From UBA7957 sp965224675 (lineage in GTDB: Bacteria > Pseudomonadota > Gammaproteobacteria > Granulosicoccales > Granulosicoccaceae), in the NCBI GenBank assembly GCA_965224675.1, contig CBDDAA010000002.1:1860001-1924000 (forward strand): a stretch of DNA of 64,000 nucleotides, read 5' to 3'. Of the stretch, positions 45,801-54,406 are shown piece by piece. The first letter of the stretch is position 1, and every line of letters begins with the position of its first letter. The position numbers were made by a program, and so were the translations under genes. Under the pieces are notes generated by a model. It was not told the DNA's origin. It saw nothing but the letters and a program-made list of their open reading frames with translations, and searched no databases.

Positions 45801-46711
45801 TCCAGGCTGCTATGCACTTGCCCCTGGGTGCTGAATTGCTCTAATGATCCCTGCGATTGGATTTGAGCCTGCAATGAGCTGTTGTTTAATTCACTGGCAA
45901 AAGTCTCTAATGAGTCAGCACTTGCCAGTAGTTTTGCATTCCATTTCAGATCATTCAGAACATCAAATAGTTCTGACTGAATATCCAGCGTAAGAGGGCC
46001 TTTAACAGTCTGGCTCACCTTCAGCTGAGAAAGGTCACCCTCCAGCCCGGCCAAGCCATTAAATTGCCCGAATTTTTCATGCTCATATACCCAATCGATT
46101 TGCATATTCATTGGATAGTTATCAGCAGTTTGCAGCATACCTTGCACCGATGCGCTTGCGGGATCAGATTGAGCGTGGAAATGTTCTATCTGCAGGGAAT
46201 CACCATCTGCATTTGCACGCAGAGTGAGGTTTTGAATCAATATGGGTTCTTCACTGCCATACTGATAAATACTTACGTCAGATAAATTCAAGTCCTGAAT
46301 ATCAATTGCTAAAGGCAAATCTACATTGGGTAACACCATAATTGTATTATTGGTGTTTGCATCCGTCACTAATGGTTTAGGTAGATGCACCCGCAAGCCT
46401 TGCAGTTGTAATTTATCTATTGTCAAATGACGGGAGAATATCTGCAGCGGCGACCAATTCAATGTTGCAGCGTTGAGTTGTATGTGCAAACCATCGCCCT
46501 GATGGTATTCTAAATTTTGCAAATGCAGCGGTCCCAGAAGACGCCCTTCAGCCTGCGCCCAAGTCAATTCGCCGGGTGTGATTTTTTGCCCGAGCTGCAA
46601 TATTTTTTGCAAACCGCTATTGCTTGAGGTTGCATAAGCCAGCAGCGCGAAAACACACAAAAGTGTAATTAGTAAAAACCACAACAATATCTTGAATATT
46701 TTTTTTATCAC
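42809..46711 (-). CDS. tamB: Translocation and assembly module subunit TamB
   Basis: 1300 residues, normal size. An N-terminal inner-membrane anchor (ILLWFLLITLLCVFALLAYA) leads to a very long repetitive beta-rich taco-like region (alternating hydrophobic strands, for instance GKVSFKGSAKSFVANLNAGL and GTLSGTSAQPKVNAKLAMQG). The C-terminal DUF490 domain is present: GTIEVVNGDYVIYGQQLKMQ, GKILFSGGPVDNPQLDMDVA, LLQLYSEPSMPDASILSFIL and KYLTPDLYVSYGIGLF. It spans the periplasm, working with TamA in outer-membrane protein and lipid transport. It overlaps tamA by four bases (ATGA), so coupling is likely. Confidence 0.94.
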   Translation of the reverse strand: MIKKIFKILLWFLLITLLCVFALLAYATSSNSGLQKILQLGQKITPGELTWAQAEGRLLGPLHLQNLEYHQGDGLHIQLNAATLNWSPLQIFSRHLTIDKLQLQGLRVHLPKPLVTDANTNNTIMVLPNVDLPLAIDIQDLNLSDVSIYQYGSEEPILIQNLTLRANADGDSLQIEHFHAQSDPASASVQGMLQTADNYPMNMQIDWVYEHEKFGQFNGLAGLEGDLSQLKVSQTVKGPLTLDIQSELFDVLNDLKWNAKLLASADSLETFASELNNSSLQAQIQSQGSLEQFSTQGQVHSSLEQTGPFKLSFKSKGNIERLTIEQALIQLTEQTGEISLAGDVDIKEMALDAVAHWQSLSWPLDSKKPQISTPNGKVSFKGSAKSFVANLNAGLLSEHTGLINTQLDVKGNTDWVEIMRLNLERENSNLSLSAKGRFDIHQQKFEAQGEWHSLTWPLLGEPQISSPKGNFSANGRLSDYQLNLLADVEGEDIPKGQWQLTGSGSEEQFDQFKITGRLLGGELELAGHAAWSPEVEWDALLKIKDINPGQQWPEVPGNLNLTLKTNGEINQQDPQVDAIIKSLSGTILKQPVSGSGAVRLHGNEWVFDGLRLNSGKNRFFAGGRIGKQWNLKWTLNSPNLSTLAPDLAGIINGRGTLSGTSAQPKVNAKLAMQGITSGDIGLKHLTAVIDVDLSGKVKSKVAVNASGLDVMGQTWQTLQLTGKGTPVLHTLDLNLNSTIAKLSAGVKGGIKNQTWTGKLLKLSARETQLGDWMLKQSSSISANAKNAKADIICLNSDPSEICVKGNWSAAQGSKGHLTLKNLRPERFKSYLPEDILIDTALNGTVDARIGKGGKIRAKTKLELDPGSLTIGVAEDLHKFELAKGVINATVNDNSGDAELTIELPEIGIINSNATINNLFGTPSFKGKLTSEVQKLSFISSFLPDLQEVKGNINTDLQFSGTVEKPVVAGSLALLDFSAEVPQLAIKIEESYLTVKSNGDNPLIIDAASHSGKGQLALTGKLDPSSRSLTLAIDGENYEVANSDQIQAVISPHLQISMDNDGMKVGGELLIPTAKINTNESSGGIETTARSGDVVFIEEDGEIPPEKTPANMNLDINIILGDDIRIEAGDFKGALKGSLKIKQEPELAPRGTGTIEVVNGDYVIYGQQLKMQKGKILFSGGPVDNPQLDMDVARNVEAYDVIAGAKIRGTAQSPLLQLYSEPSMPDASILSFILLGQPPGSKGGSYTVGKYLTPDLYVSYGIGLFNAVNTFNMRYKLTDKFALQAASSTASSADIIYTLEK

Positions 46712-48546
46712 AAGTCCGGGCCTATCGTGAGATGCAGTCGTAGATTGTCTCCGGGTGGATCATCCAATCCATGGCCAATATCAATGCGCACAGGGCCAAT
46801 AGGCGATAGCCAGTGTAGTCCAACCCCCACCCCTGATTTGTAATCGGGTTTATCATTAAATGCATCTCCTATATCCGCAAAAACGGCAATGCTCCATTTT
46901 TCTGCAATAGGCACTTCAAATTCAAGGCTGGCTTCGGTAAGTCGCTTTCCACCCAGCACATCACCATCAAGCGCAGGCCCTACAATACCAAATTCATAAC
47001 CGCGCAAGGATTTATCACCGCCACTAAAATAGCGCAGTGAAGTCGGTAACTTCTCAAACTCATCAACCCATGTGGTTGCCGCCGTTCCTCTGGCAATAAG
47101 GCGGGTTTTATTATGAAAACTGTGTATCCATTTTGCTGAGATCTGCGGTTGTATAAACGTTGTATCGGAAAGAAACGCATCATGGCCACCACGCAAGTGT
47201 AGTCGCAACCAGGTGCCGCTGGTTGCAAAAACGCGTTTTTCCATTTCTGCAGGAAAAGTGCGTGTCCAGTCTATGCTCGGTATTAACAACTTGCTGGTTT
47301 CTGACTCGCTTGCGAGTTTAAACTTTTCCACCCGATAATCCAGTGCCAGGGTTTTCATCCATAAGCCTTCTCTGTATCGATAATAACCACCCACATTGAA
47401 GGCTTTGTAGTCTCGATTATTAGAATGCTCATCCTCAAACGATGCGCGCAGGCCATAGGTGTCAGAGCGGGGATCTTTGCCGGGAATAATGTATTCTCCG
47501 GCAATACCGTATTTTATTTGTGAAAGCAACACTTCGGCATTGTAGTGATGGCCCAGAGAATTGGCGCGTCGGCCAGTAACCCCTGCTTTCACTCTGGCGC
47601 CTGTGTCGGTTCCGTAACCGACGCCGAATATATACTGATAAGGTTTATCCGCTACCAAATCAACACTAACGGGTATGGTCAGATCAACAGCATTCTCTGG
47701 AGAACTGTTAAGCTCTACCTGCTTATAATAGGCCGTATTGCTCAGATCACCCTGTAATTGCTGCAGATCTGAGGCATCGTATTCCTGACCCGGTTTGATC
47801 TCCACATATTTGTTTAGAAAACTGTTTTTGAGCCAGGGTTTGTCCTGATTAAATTGCACAGCCCCAAGTTTGTAGCGATCACCGGTAAAAAAATGCAAGG
47901 TAATGTCAGCAACGTATTTCTGCAGATTAATCTGAATTTTGTGTTCAAAAAACGTTGCATCAAAATAGCCCCGTTGGGATGCGAGCACTTGAAAGCGCTT
48001 CTTCAGCGTTTCATAGTCAGAATGCAGCAATGGTTTTCCGGCTTGCAGTTTACTCTCTCGAATGGCAAGCATAAATTGTGTATCCAGATTACCCGTACCC
48101 AGCAGTTGAATATCGAGTCTGCCTACCTTAATTTGCTCGCCCGGGGTGACCTCGTAGCGAGCCGACCAGCGCTTATCTGTCTTTTCCAGACTGCTTATCA
48201 CGGTTGCACGATAAAACCCAAAGGGTTGCAAGGCTTGTTTGATTTTTTCATCTGCCTGTTTGTGAAGATAACGCAGGCGAGCTGGTGAAGGAGCGGGCTG
48301 GTCGGTAAAGGGTTGCAGTGGGATATAAGCAAGAACATTACTGCGCAATTCATCTTCAACGCCTTTTACGACCACTTTAACACCTATTGGCATCGCTGCC
48401 GTGCTTTCGGCTGGTGGTTTATCCGGGTTATGTGTTGCTGCTTGGACTGATACAGCAACTGTCGCAATAAGAAACCCAATGACTAGCGTTTTAATCAATG
48501 GAGCGTAGATAAGGCGATTCCATATAGATGCGTTTGCCCTGATCAT
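46708..48546 (-). CDS. tamA: Translocation and assembly module subunit TamA
   Basis: 612 residues from the ATG at 48546. A signal peptide ends AVSVQAA; three POTRA domains follow (GVKVVVKGVEDELRSNVLAY; YRATVISSLEKTDKRWSARY; YFDATFFEHKIQINLQKYVA; GDRYKLGAVQFNQ), then an Omp85/BamA-type barrel (IFGVGYGTDTGARVKAGVTG; RYFSGGDKSLRGYEFGIVGP; GVGLHWLSPIGPVRIDIGHG). The RGYEF motif is the lid-lock signature of the family. A longer frame to 48669 is unlikely, as the signal peptide begins at this start. It is in an operon with tamB. Confidence 0.94.
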   Translation of the reverse strand: MIRANASIWNRLIYAPLIKTLVIGFLIATVAVSVQAATHNPDKPPAESTAAMPIGVKVVVKGVEDELRSNVLAYIPLQPFTDQPAPSPARLRYLHKQADEKIKQALQPFGFYRATVISSLEKTDKRWSARYEVTPGEQIKVGRLDIQLLGTGNLDTQFMLAIRESKLQAGKPLLHSDYETLKKRFQVLASQRGYFDATFFEHKIQINLQKYVADITLHFFTGDRYKLGAVQFNQDKPWLKNSFLNKYVEIKPGQEYDASDLQQLQGDLSNTAYYKQVELNSSPENAVDLTIPVSVDLVADKPYQYIFGVGYGTDTGARVKAGVTGRRANSLGHHYNAEVLLSQIKYGIAGEYIIPGKDPRSDTYGLRASFEDEHSNNRDYKAFNVGGYYRYREGLWMKTLALDYRVEKFKLASESETSKLLIPSIDWTRTFPAEMEKRVFATSGTWLRLHLRGGHDAFLSDTTFIQPQISAKWIHSFHNKTRLIARGTAATTWVDEFEKLPTSLRYFSGGDKSLRGYEFGIVGPALDGDVLGGKRLTEASLEFEVPIAEKWSIAVFADIGDAFNDKPDYKSGVGVGLHWLSPIGPVRIDIGHGLDDPPGDNLRLHLTIGPDL

Positions 48547-49008
48547 TAATTTTTGCTGTTTCCTATGCGTGCAAATACCGGGTTTAGCGTTAAGATCAGT
48601 CTTTGCAAAAAGCCCGAGTGCATAGACAATTTTATGCATTCGGCTGATCTGTCTTGTCAGTTTTCGCAAGAATCAGTCTTAACTATATCTATTGCAAAAA
48701 CGATGCAATTCTTATTCACCAGAATGGTCTTGAATAGTCTTTTTATTCATCTGTGAGAAAAACAGGATATTGATTCTACATGATATTTTGAGAATGTGTT
48801 TTAAACCCAGGATTATTAGCAGCCTGACGGGATCAAAAAAACAATCAAGACAACGCTCGATCCATAGATTATATGAATACGCGACGTAAGTGATGAGCAA
48901 TCAATGCCTGGTCGAGGAGTGGTTTTCCTAGCCCGGATATTTCATGAATTATCCGGGCTAAAGGCTCAGGCCACGTTTAGCCGAATGACCTTCCCATGCA
49001 TAGACGTT
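48547..49008. other. Intergenic region with a 32-base palindrome-like hairpin
   Basis: About 460 bases upstream of tamA and downstream of the hydrolase gene. Besides the hairpin at 48929-48960, no gene or RNA element is recognised. The tamAB promoter should be here. Confidence 0.45.
48929..48960. terminator. Hairpin after alpha/beta hydrolase gene
   Basis: TAGCCCGGATA pairs perfectly with TATCCGGGCTA, with a ten-base loop that itself contains TTCATGAA. It lies 49 bases past the stop of the minus-strand hydrolase gene. No T-run follows on that strand, so it is only a tentative terminator. Confidence 0.4.
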
Positions 49009-49938
49009 TTAAACGACTTGCAATGGGTTGGTATTGTTTCGCAACACTTTCCCGACAAATGCAAGCAGGTTGGTGACCAGCAATCTGCAAACAGGCAATA
49101 CCGGGTTTTGGTAATAATCGATCTGTAAGTCGGAGTCGGTGCTGACTTTTTTCAGTACATGGTTCATCCCATCAACAAAAACAAGTTCGGCTTTGGGTAC
49201 ATGTGATTTTAAAGCGTTTGCATCAGAGAAGGGCACTTCTAAATCACGATTACCGTGTAATATCATAATCGGCACCGTCAGTTTTTTTATTTCCTGGCTT
49301 GGCTCATATTGAAACAAGGATATTAAATAGGGCTGAATTTTATCACTGAATAATTCTTCGAAGGCACTGGGTACTGCATCGGCTATGCAACCATCGCTGA
49401 GCTGAGTGATTATTTTCTCTGCCTCAATTAGCAGACCAGGGGTCAATTGATGCTGTAATCGCTCACGCAGCAAATTGGCCATGTTTTTTTCGCGCCCGGC
49501 AATGGATACGAATCCGTCTACCGCGGCACTTTGGGCTGCCAACATGGCCACTAAAGAACCTTCACCGTGACCCGCGATAATCACCTTCGAAAATCGCAAT
49601 TGATTCTTAATATATTGAACAGCGTGTATCGCATCTTCAACATAATCCTCAACTTGAGGATAGTGATCATTTTGTAGTGAATGCTCGTTTTTTGCAAAAT
49701 CGCGTTGATCGTAGCGCAAGGTGACTATGCCAAAGCGGGCCAGATCTTCAGCCAGATACTTCAGACAGGCACTGCGATTGATACCGTTTGCAGAATTACC
49801 GTCGCGATCAGCCGCATCTGCATCCGATAGCAGCAGCATGGCGATGCTGTTACCCTTGTTACTACTAAAATTCAGGGTTCCAGATAGTTGCCCACTATAG
49901 GTTGGAATTTGTACTTCTGAGGAAAAAATCTCTCTCAT
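49009..49938 (-). CDS. Alpha/beta-hydrolase-fold protein lacking the nucleophile serine
   Basis: 309 residues. The fold is clear: GTLNFSSNKGNSIAMLLLSD, then GIVTLRYDQRDF, nucleophile-elbow region VIIAGHGEGSLVA, acid region MILHGNRDLEVPF, histidine region VDGMNHVL. But the elbow reads G-H-G-E-G with Gly125 where GxSxG hydrolases have Ser; the codon is GGT, one base from AGT. So the usual serine hydrolase chemistry is not expected, unless this is a sequence error. The Asp and His remain. The ATG at 49938 has GAGGCGGG upstream. No operon partner. Confidence 0.78.
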   Translation of the reverse strand: MREIFSSEVQIPTYSGQLSGTLNFSSNKGNSIAMLLLSDADAADRDGNSANGINRSACLKYLAEDLARFGIVTLRYDQRDFAKNEHSLQNDHYPQVEDYVEDAIHAVQYIKNQLRFSKVIIAGHGEGSLVAMLAAQSAAVDGFVSIAGREKNMANLLRERLQHQLTPGLLIEAEKIITQLSDGCIADAVPSAFEELFSDKIQPYLISLFQYEPSQEIKKLTVPIMILHGNRDLEVPFSDANALKSHVPKAELVFVDGMNHVLKKVSTDSDLQIDYYQNPVLPVCRLLVTNLLAFVGKVLRNNTNPLQVV

Positions 49939-50124
49939 AAAGCCCGCCTCTTTGCCTGATGTTCGCTTATTCGATAACTGCCATTACCTTCAATACCGCG
50001 CTCTTTTTAGCGCACATACCCCGGGTGTTTTGCAGTGGCGATGTTTATTTTATTTTTAGAGTAAGATTTTAGGAGAAATCTAAGATTTTGCAGTAATATT
50101 TCGATCAATTAATTGCAGTAATTA

Positions 50125-50550
50125 TCAATGACTGTACCAGACGCCTTGATTGGCGTAACAATCAATGGAATCCAGCCCCATATGAATCAATAAACCGATG
50201 CCCGGCAAGCGTGTACCTTTAAACAAAGTCATAAGACTGTAAAGGCCGATGGGCACAATTCCGTGCAAGGGATGGAAATTAATACTACAACGGTAAGGAT
50301 CATAAATCGGCGTTGCCAATAAATGGTCCAGATCCACTAATAAGGTCAGTGTCAGCAAGAACCAGGTTTTTTGCCAGTGTTGTCGAAAAAATATAATTGC
50401 AGTCAAAAAGGGAATCAGGAAATGCAGAAACAGGTGAAAAATAATTTTATACCTTGTTGAATCAAGTAGAGGGTATGGTAAAACAATCCACGGCTCAGGG
50501 GAGCGCAGATTGGCTATCGGCTGGCGCTTGCTCCCGGTCAGACAATCCAT
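50125..50550 (-). CDS. DUF6122 family membrane protein
   Basis: About 141 residues. Four hydrophobic segments and the conserved HLFLHFLIPFLTA, LLVDLDHLLATPIYDP, RCSINFHPLHG and LIHMGLDSIDC stretches fit DUF6122, a family of small membrane proteins of unknown role related by look to membrane-bound metal-dependent hydrolases (conserved His and Asp). The ATG at 50550 lies inside the upstream ABM gene, giving a 56-base overlap and an N-terminal extension of about 28 residues beyond the usual start of the family; no internal start codon fits better. Confidence 0.68.
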   Translation of the reverse strand: MDCLTGSKRQPIANLRSPEPWIVLPYPLLDSTRYKIIFHLFLHFLIPFLTAIIFFRQHWQKTWFLLTLTLLVDLDHLLATPIYDPYRCSINFHPLHGIVPIGLYSLMTLFKGTRLPGIGLLIHMGLDSIDCYANQGVWYSH

Positions 50551-50839
50551 AATCTCTTTTCACTTCAGCAATACGCAATCGATACTGAGAAAAAATACCG
50601 TTACGCCCTTCCCGCTGAGCATATCGGTGGGCCTCAATATTACGCCAATCCTCAATCGCTTTTTCGTCACGCCAAAAGGACAAGGATACAAATTTACCGG
50701 GTTGGTTGACACTTTCAAATCGATCAATTGAAATAAAGCCATCGATTTTTTCTACTTCATCTTTTAGCCTGGTTGCCAGTGCGAAATAATCAGTTACTCT
50801 ATCGGCGTGTGGCTCCAGTTCAAATATTACGACAATCAT
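50495..50839 (-). CDS. Antibiotic biosynthesis monooxygenase (ABM) domain protein
   Basis: 114 residues of a ferredoxin-like ABM fold: MIVVIFELEPHADRVTDYFA, GFISIDRFESVNQPGKFVSL, SFWRDEKAIEDWRNIEAHRYAQREGR. These match the small YgiN/heme-degrading-like or stress-response ABM proteins. The role is unknown. The ATG at 50839 has AGGAG five bases before it, so the longer frame to 50872 is rejected. Its 3' end overlaps the DUF6122 gene, and the two are probably co-transcribed. Confidence 0.8.
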   Translation of the reverse strand: MIVVIFELEPHADRVTDYFALATRLKDEVEKIDGFISIDRFESVNQPGKFVSLSFWRDEKAIEDWRNIEAHRYAQREGRNGIFSQYRLRIAEVKRDYGLSDREQAPADSQSALP

Positions 50840-50954
50840 AGTGTCTCCTAAATGCTTTACTATTATAGTCAATCAGGCGTGATGTTCTGAGTTAGCGTAA
50901 TTTTTTGTAGCTTCAGATACAAGCATGAGCGATGTTGCTGATTCCGTTTTTACA

Positions 50955-52037
50955 TTAATCGGCTGTTTTTTCCCTATTCGCCTGCTGACCCTGGATCTGG
51001 TGAGTGTAAGGGGTGGAAAGTGAAATACCATAGTGTTGTGACATGGCATAAAATTCGGCCAGCATTAATTGGCGGGTACGTAAAAGTGTTTGGATATTTT
51101 TGGTGTAATAAAACACCAGCCACTCCACTGCGTGGTCCCCTGTGTCCTGAATGCCAATTTCCAGTCCGTGCTGCGCTTCAATTTCCAGCCCCTCGTTTAC
51201 ACCTTTGTTAAAAGCATCCTGAAACATTTTATGAACATCCTCTGCCGGGGTTTCGTAACTGATTTTAAAAATCAGCTTTTCACGCAGACCCCGGGCTGAG
51301 GCAAATTTAGATAGATTATGGATGGTGAAATTACGTAGCAGCGCATTGCGCACCATAATGCGGTGATTGTCGGCCAGATTTAAAATTTCAGTGTGAAATA
51401 GTTTGGTTTTGTAAACCTTGCCATAAATCTGATCACCGTCATGCAACTCAATAATATCGCCTTCTTCAAGCATGTCACTATTTAAGATAATCAAGCCGCT
51501 GAAAATATCCGGTGCCCAGGTACTTTGCGTTAAGGCGAGAAAAACACCGATAAAACCAATCACCCCACCAGCCTCCAACAGTGACTCAAATCCTAGCAGG
51601 CGGACAATTGAGATAACCGCAACAATGCTGATTAGCACGTTACTTAATATACTGAGTGAACGTGTCTGGTAGGTTTTTATCAGCCGTTGTTTGCCCTCCA
51701 CCTCGCGTTTAGTACCGTAATTTTTTAGAATAAAATAATTGCCCAGATAAATCATCAAATAGGCCACGTATATTATGGTCAGAATAGCCAGGATCGTAAG
51801 CGCAGGGCCTTTTTCAATGACAGGCTTATACCAGTAATAGTAGCCAAAAGCGATGATGGTGAGGATATTAATACTGCGCAGAAGCATCAGCCACAACGTG
51901 TAGCGATGGTGTTTACGGTCAATTTTACAAATTCGTGAGAGAATCCATTTGGCACTGAGCAGCAATAGGATATTGATCGCAAGCACTGCATAGGCAATCG
52001 GACCAAGGTTTAAAAAAATGCGTATAAATTCCTGCAT
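50955..52037 (-). CDS. Small-conductance mechanosensitive channel (MscS family)
   Basis: 360 residues. About four N-terminal helices, then the pore helix and beta domain of MscS: ESLLEAGGVIGFIGVFLALTQ, APDIFSGLIILNSDMLEEGDII, HTEILNLADNHRIMVRNALLRN. The soluble C-terminus is MscS-like alpha/beta. It releases osmolytes on sudden drops in osmolarity. The usual Gly/Ala-rich pore helix is modified, so conductance or gating may differ. The ATG at 52037 follows GAGGAAG. Confidence 0.87.
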   Translation of the reverse strand: MQEFIRIFLNLGPIAYAVLAINILLLLSAKWILSRICKIDRKHHRYTLWLMLLRSINILTIIAFGYYYWYKPVIEKGPALTILAILTIIYVAYLMIYLGNYFILKNYGTKREVEGKQRLIKTYQTRSLSILSNVLISIVAVISIVRLLGFESLLEAGGVIGFIGVFLALTQSTWAPDIFSGLIILNSDMLEEGDIIELHDGDQIYGKVYKTKLFHTEILNLADNHRIMVRNALLRNFTIHNLSKFASARGLREKLIFKISYETPAEDVHKMFQDAFNKGVNEGLEIEAQHGLEIGIQDTGDHAVEWLVFYYTKNIQTLLRTRQLMLAEFYAMSQHYGISLSTPYTHQIQGQQANREKTAD

Positions 52038-52297
52038 TAAGCTTCCTCAGAGATGGCATGTGGATGTCAAAAAAGAGAGCAAAGCGGTTCTATTAATTAT
52101 ATAAAAGTGCCTCAATCGCCGGAACAATAACATACCTGTCGTCTAGTGCATGATATAAACTACACTCGCTGTCCTGTATAGCTTGATCGTGGCTTTTGGC
52201 AACCATTGCCGATTTTAATTGTCCATTCATATCAGGGTCTTGCTCAGGCAATTGACAGACTTTTCTGATGTCCAACCAGCGTATTAGGAGTTATTAT

Positions 52298-52945
52298 ATG
52301 GTCAAGATTATCTCCACCATGCTAATCGCATTGTCGATTAGCGCACCACAGGTAGCACTGTCGCAAGCAAATAAATTGAGCTTTTTTGTAACAAGTGTTG
52401 GACTTGGCAAGGGCGCAGATTTAGGCGGTTTGGCTGGTGCTGATGCACATTGTTCGCGTCTTGCCACTGCCGCAGGAGCGGGTCAGCGTAGCTGGAAGGC
52501 TTATTTGAGTGTTGTGGCTTTAGCGGGACAGGCACAGGTGAATGCACGTGATCGAATTGGTACGGGTCCCTGGCACAACGCCAACGGCGTGTTGGTTGCG
52601 CATAATGTTGATGATCTGCACAGTGACAAAAACAAGCTCAATAAAGAAAATTCAATCAGCGAAACAGGTGCTGTCATTAAGGGTCGCGGTGATCAACCCA
52701 ATCGGCATGATATGCTAACGGGTTCTTTACTGGATGGATCGGCCTCAACCTCTAAAGTTGACACCACCTGCAATAACTGGAGCAGCAGCAGTGGTGAAGG
52801 CAGTGCTTTGCTGGGACACCATGATCGCCAGGGCGGTAATGATCGTACCTCCTGGAATTCGGCACATGATTCATTAGGTTGTAGCCAGAAAAATTTGCAA
52901 GGTACGGGTGGCGATGGGCTTTTTTATTGTTTTGCTGCAGACTGA
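52298..52945 (+). CDS. Secreted lectin-like protein (DUF1554/endostatin-like fold)
   Basis: 215 residues from the ATG at 52298, with AGGAG upstream. A signal peptide ends PQVALSQA. The mature part begins LSFFVTSVGLGKGADLGGLA and continues GADAHCSRLATAAGAGQRSW, the usual opening of bacterial C-type-lectin/DUF1554 proteins, with paired cysteines (HCSR; TCNNW; LGCSQ; FYCFAAD). These proteins are exported; some bind glycans, but ligand and role are unknown here. It stands alone, upstream of the pseudouridine synthase gene. Confidence 0.75.
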   Translation: MVKIISTMLIALSISAPQVALSQANKLSFFVTSVGLGKGADLGGLAGADAHCSRLATAAGAGQRSWKAYLSVVALAGQAQVNARDRIGTGPWHNANGVLVAHNVDDLHSDKNKLNKENSISETGAVIKGRGDQPNRHDMLTGSLLDGSASTSKVDTTCNNWSSSSGEGSALLGHHDRQGGNDRTSWNSAHDSLGCSQKNLQGTGGDGLFYCFAAD

Positions 52946-53033
52946 ATTACTATAAAATAAATAATACAAGTGTTGAGATTAATTAGCTTCTGTAGTAAAA
53001 AAATACACATAGTCACTGCCAGGTTTATCATTT

Positions 53034-53870
53034 ATGTCCGTAAAAAAGGAGTTGCATCTGACTGTTACTGCGGCGGATAAAGTTGCCGTGGATTTGCTTT
53101 CGGTCAGTCTTGGGATTTCCCGCCAAAAAACCAAACAAGCGATGCAAAAAGGTTGCATCTGGTTGGAGCAGGGTCAGGCTGACAAGCGAACAATACAACG
53201 GCTGCGCCGCGCAAAGAAAGCACTTGCAACGGGATCAACACTGCATTGTTACTATGACGAGACAATTTTAAATATCGACCCGATTCCGGCAGAGCTAATC
53301 AGTGACAGCGGTGACTACAGCGTTTGGAATAAGCCCCGATTTATGCGCTCACAAGGCTCTAAATGGGCAGACCACTGCACGCTTTACCGATGGTCAGAAA
53401 TGCATCTGCGACCCGAGCGCCCTGCATTTATTGTGCACCGCCTGGATCGGGCTGCCAGTGGATTGATCTTGCTTGCGCATAAGAAAAAAACTGCAGCCGA
53501 GCTTAGCAAACTATTTCACGACAGACAGATTGAAAAGCGCTACCGGGTTACAGTTGTTGGTGATTTCTCTACAAATAGGGTAGAAGGTGAGGCGGTAAAA
53601 ACGCTCTCAGCTAACCTCGATAGCAAAACAGCACTAAGCCATATCCGGTTTATTGCTTATAATCCACAGAGCAATGAATCTGAACTTGAAGTACAAATTG
53701 AAACCGGACGCAAGCATCAGATTCGCAGGCATTTGTCAGGTTTTGGTTTTCCTGTGGTTGGGGATCGTTTGTATGGTGATTCAGACGGCACATCCGATCT
53801 TAAACTGAAGGCGGTTTTTTTGGCTTTTAGTTGTCCACTTAGTGGGCAATGGCAGGAGTTCAGGCTGTAG
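53034..53870 (+). CDS. RluA-family pseudouridine synthase
   Basis: 278 residues. An N-terminal S4-like region (VDLLSVSLGISRQKTKQAMQ) is followed by the catalytic domain with the HRLDRAASG motif (Asp138 is the catalytic Asp), then LSKLFHDRQIEKRYRVTV and ETGRKHQIRRHLSGFGFPVV with the conserved arginine/lysine. It isomerises uridines in rRNA or tRNA; which site is not predictable (RluA, RluC, RluD and TruC are options). An unusual substitution is WNKPRFMRSQG in place of the common NKPxGxxxH. The ATG at 53034 is the only start in place. Confidence 0.85.
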   Translation: MSVKKELHLTVTAADKVAVDLLSVSLGISRQKTKQAMQKGCIWLEQGQADKRTIQRLRRAKKALATGSTLHCYYDETILNIDPIPAELISDSGDYSVWNKPRFMRSQGSKWADHCTLYRWSEMHLRPERPAFIVHRLDRAASGLILLAHKKKTAAELSKLFHDRQIEKRYRVTVVGDFSTNRVEGEAVKTLSANLDSKTALSHIRFIAYNPQSNESELEVQIETGRKHQIRRHLSGFGFPVVGDRLYGDSDGTSDLKLKAVFLAFSCPLSGQWQEFRL

Positions 53871-53964
53871 ACTTGAAATTGTGATGCTTGATTGAACCAA
53901 CAATATTAAAGATCATATTTTGTCTTCAAACAGTTGAAAAGGCTGCTATTTATATCTGTACGTT

Positions 53965-53996
53965 GAGTGCCTGTCCCTGAATAGCCACAGTAAAAT
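53965..53996 (+). repeat. Short dispersed repeat, copy 1
   Basis: GAGTGCCTGTCCCTGAATAG, then CCACAGTAAAAT. Close relatives are at 55910-55938 and 57171-57203, always between genes of the accessory region. Confidence 0.45.
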
Positions 53997-54199
53997 CTCG
54001 CCGTTCAAGCTTTTGTGATGAGCCTGAGCAGCCACCTCCTGTCCTCGAAACTTCTGGAACCAACTATTTCTACACTATCTGATATGATACGGGAGAAAAT
54101 AACCTTCAGGAATTAACGTATGGACTGGAAACAGATTCTCAGTTGTTATTACAAACATTTTATAGGTGATAAGCTCGCATATATTCACACAAGATTGAG

Positions 54200-54373
54200 A
54201 CCCACCATATACAGTCACTTTCGGAGGATGGAAGTGATACCGTTGCTAACGTAATAGCTCTATGTCCAAACCATCACCGTGAGGCCCATTTTGGCAAAAA
54301 TACGGGGCAGTTTAAACAGTCATTACTTAAGCGCGTTGAAAAGCTGAACAAGTCAATGCAGCCGACTGGCTAA
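54200..54373 (+). pseudogene. HNH endonuclease remnant
   Basis: Reading from 54203: HHIQSLSEDGSDTVANVIAL, then CPNHHREAHFG, then KNTGQFKQSLLKRVEKLNKS, and a TAA at 54371-54373. This is the C-terminal HNH motif of McrA-like endonucleases (HHIxPLSxGGxxxxxNxxxLCPNHHxxxH). No complete upstream half is found: the preceding frame from 54120 is out of step, so the gene is broken by a deletion or frameshift. Confidence 0.75.
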
Positions 54374-54406
54374 CATTGAGATGTTAGACGAAAAGAGAGA
54401 TAGATA

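Larger units (their letters stand above)
53871..54406. other. Start of accessory region, with gene remnants
   Basis: About 540 bases. It contains a copy of a short dispersed repeat near 53965-53996 and the HNH-nuclease remnant at 54200-54373, both listed separately. A frame starting ATG at 54120 (MDWKQILSCYYKHFIGDKLA) probably belongs to the lost N-terminal part of the same nuclease gene. Confidence 0.5.

Noticed and set aside
48547..48669. 41-residue extension of TamA
   Set aside because: Would bury the signal peptide; the ATG at 48546 starts directly before it.
52093..52275. 60-codon minus-strand frame before the lectin-like gene
   Set aside because: Needs a TTG start without ribosome binding site and matches no known family; it overlaps the leader of the lectin-like gene.
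54370..54390. Short hairpin (CTAACATTGAGATGTTAG) considered as an integron attC site
   Set aside because: Far too short, and only one side resembles the core-site consensus; no integrase gene seen.
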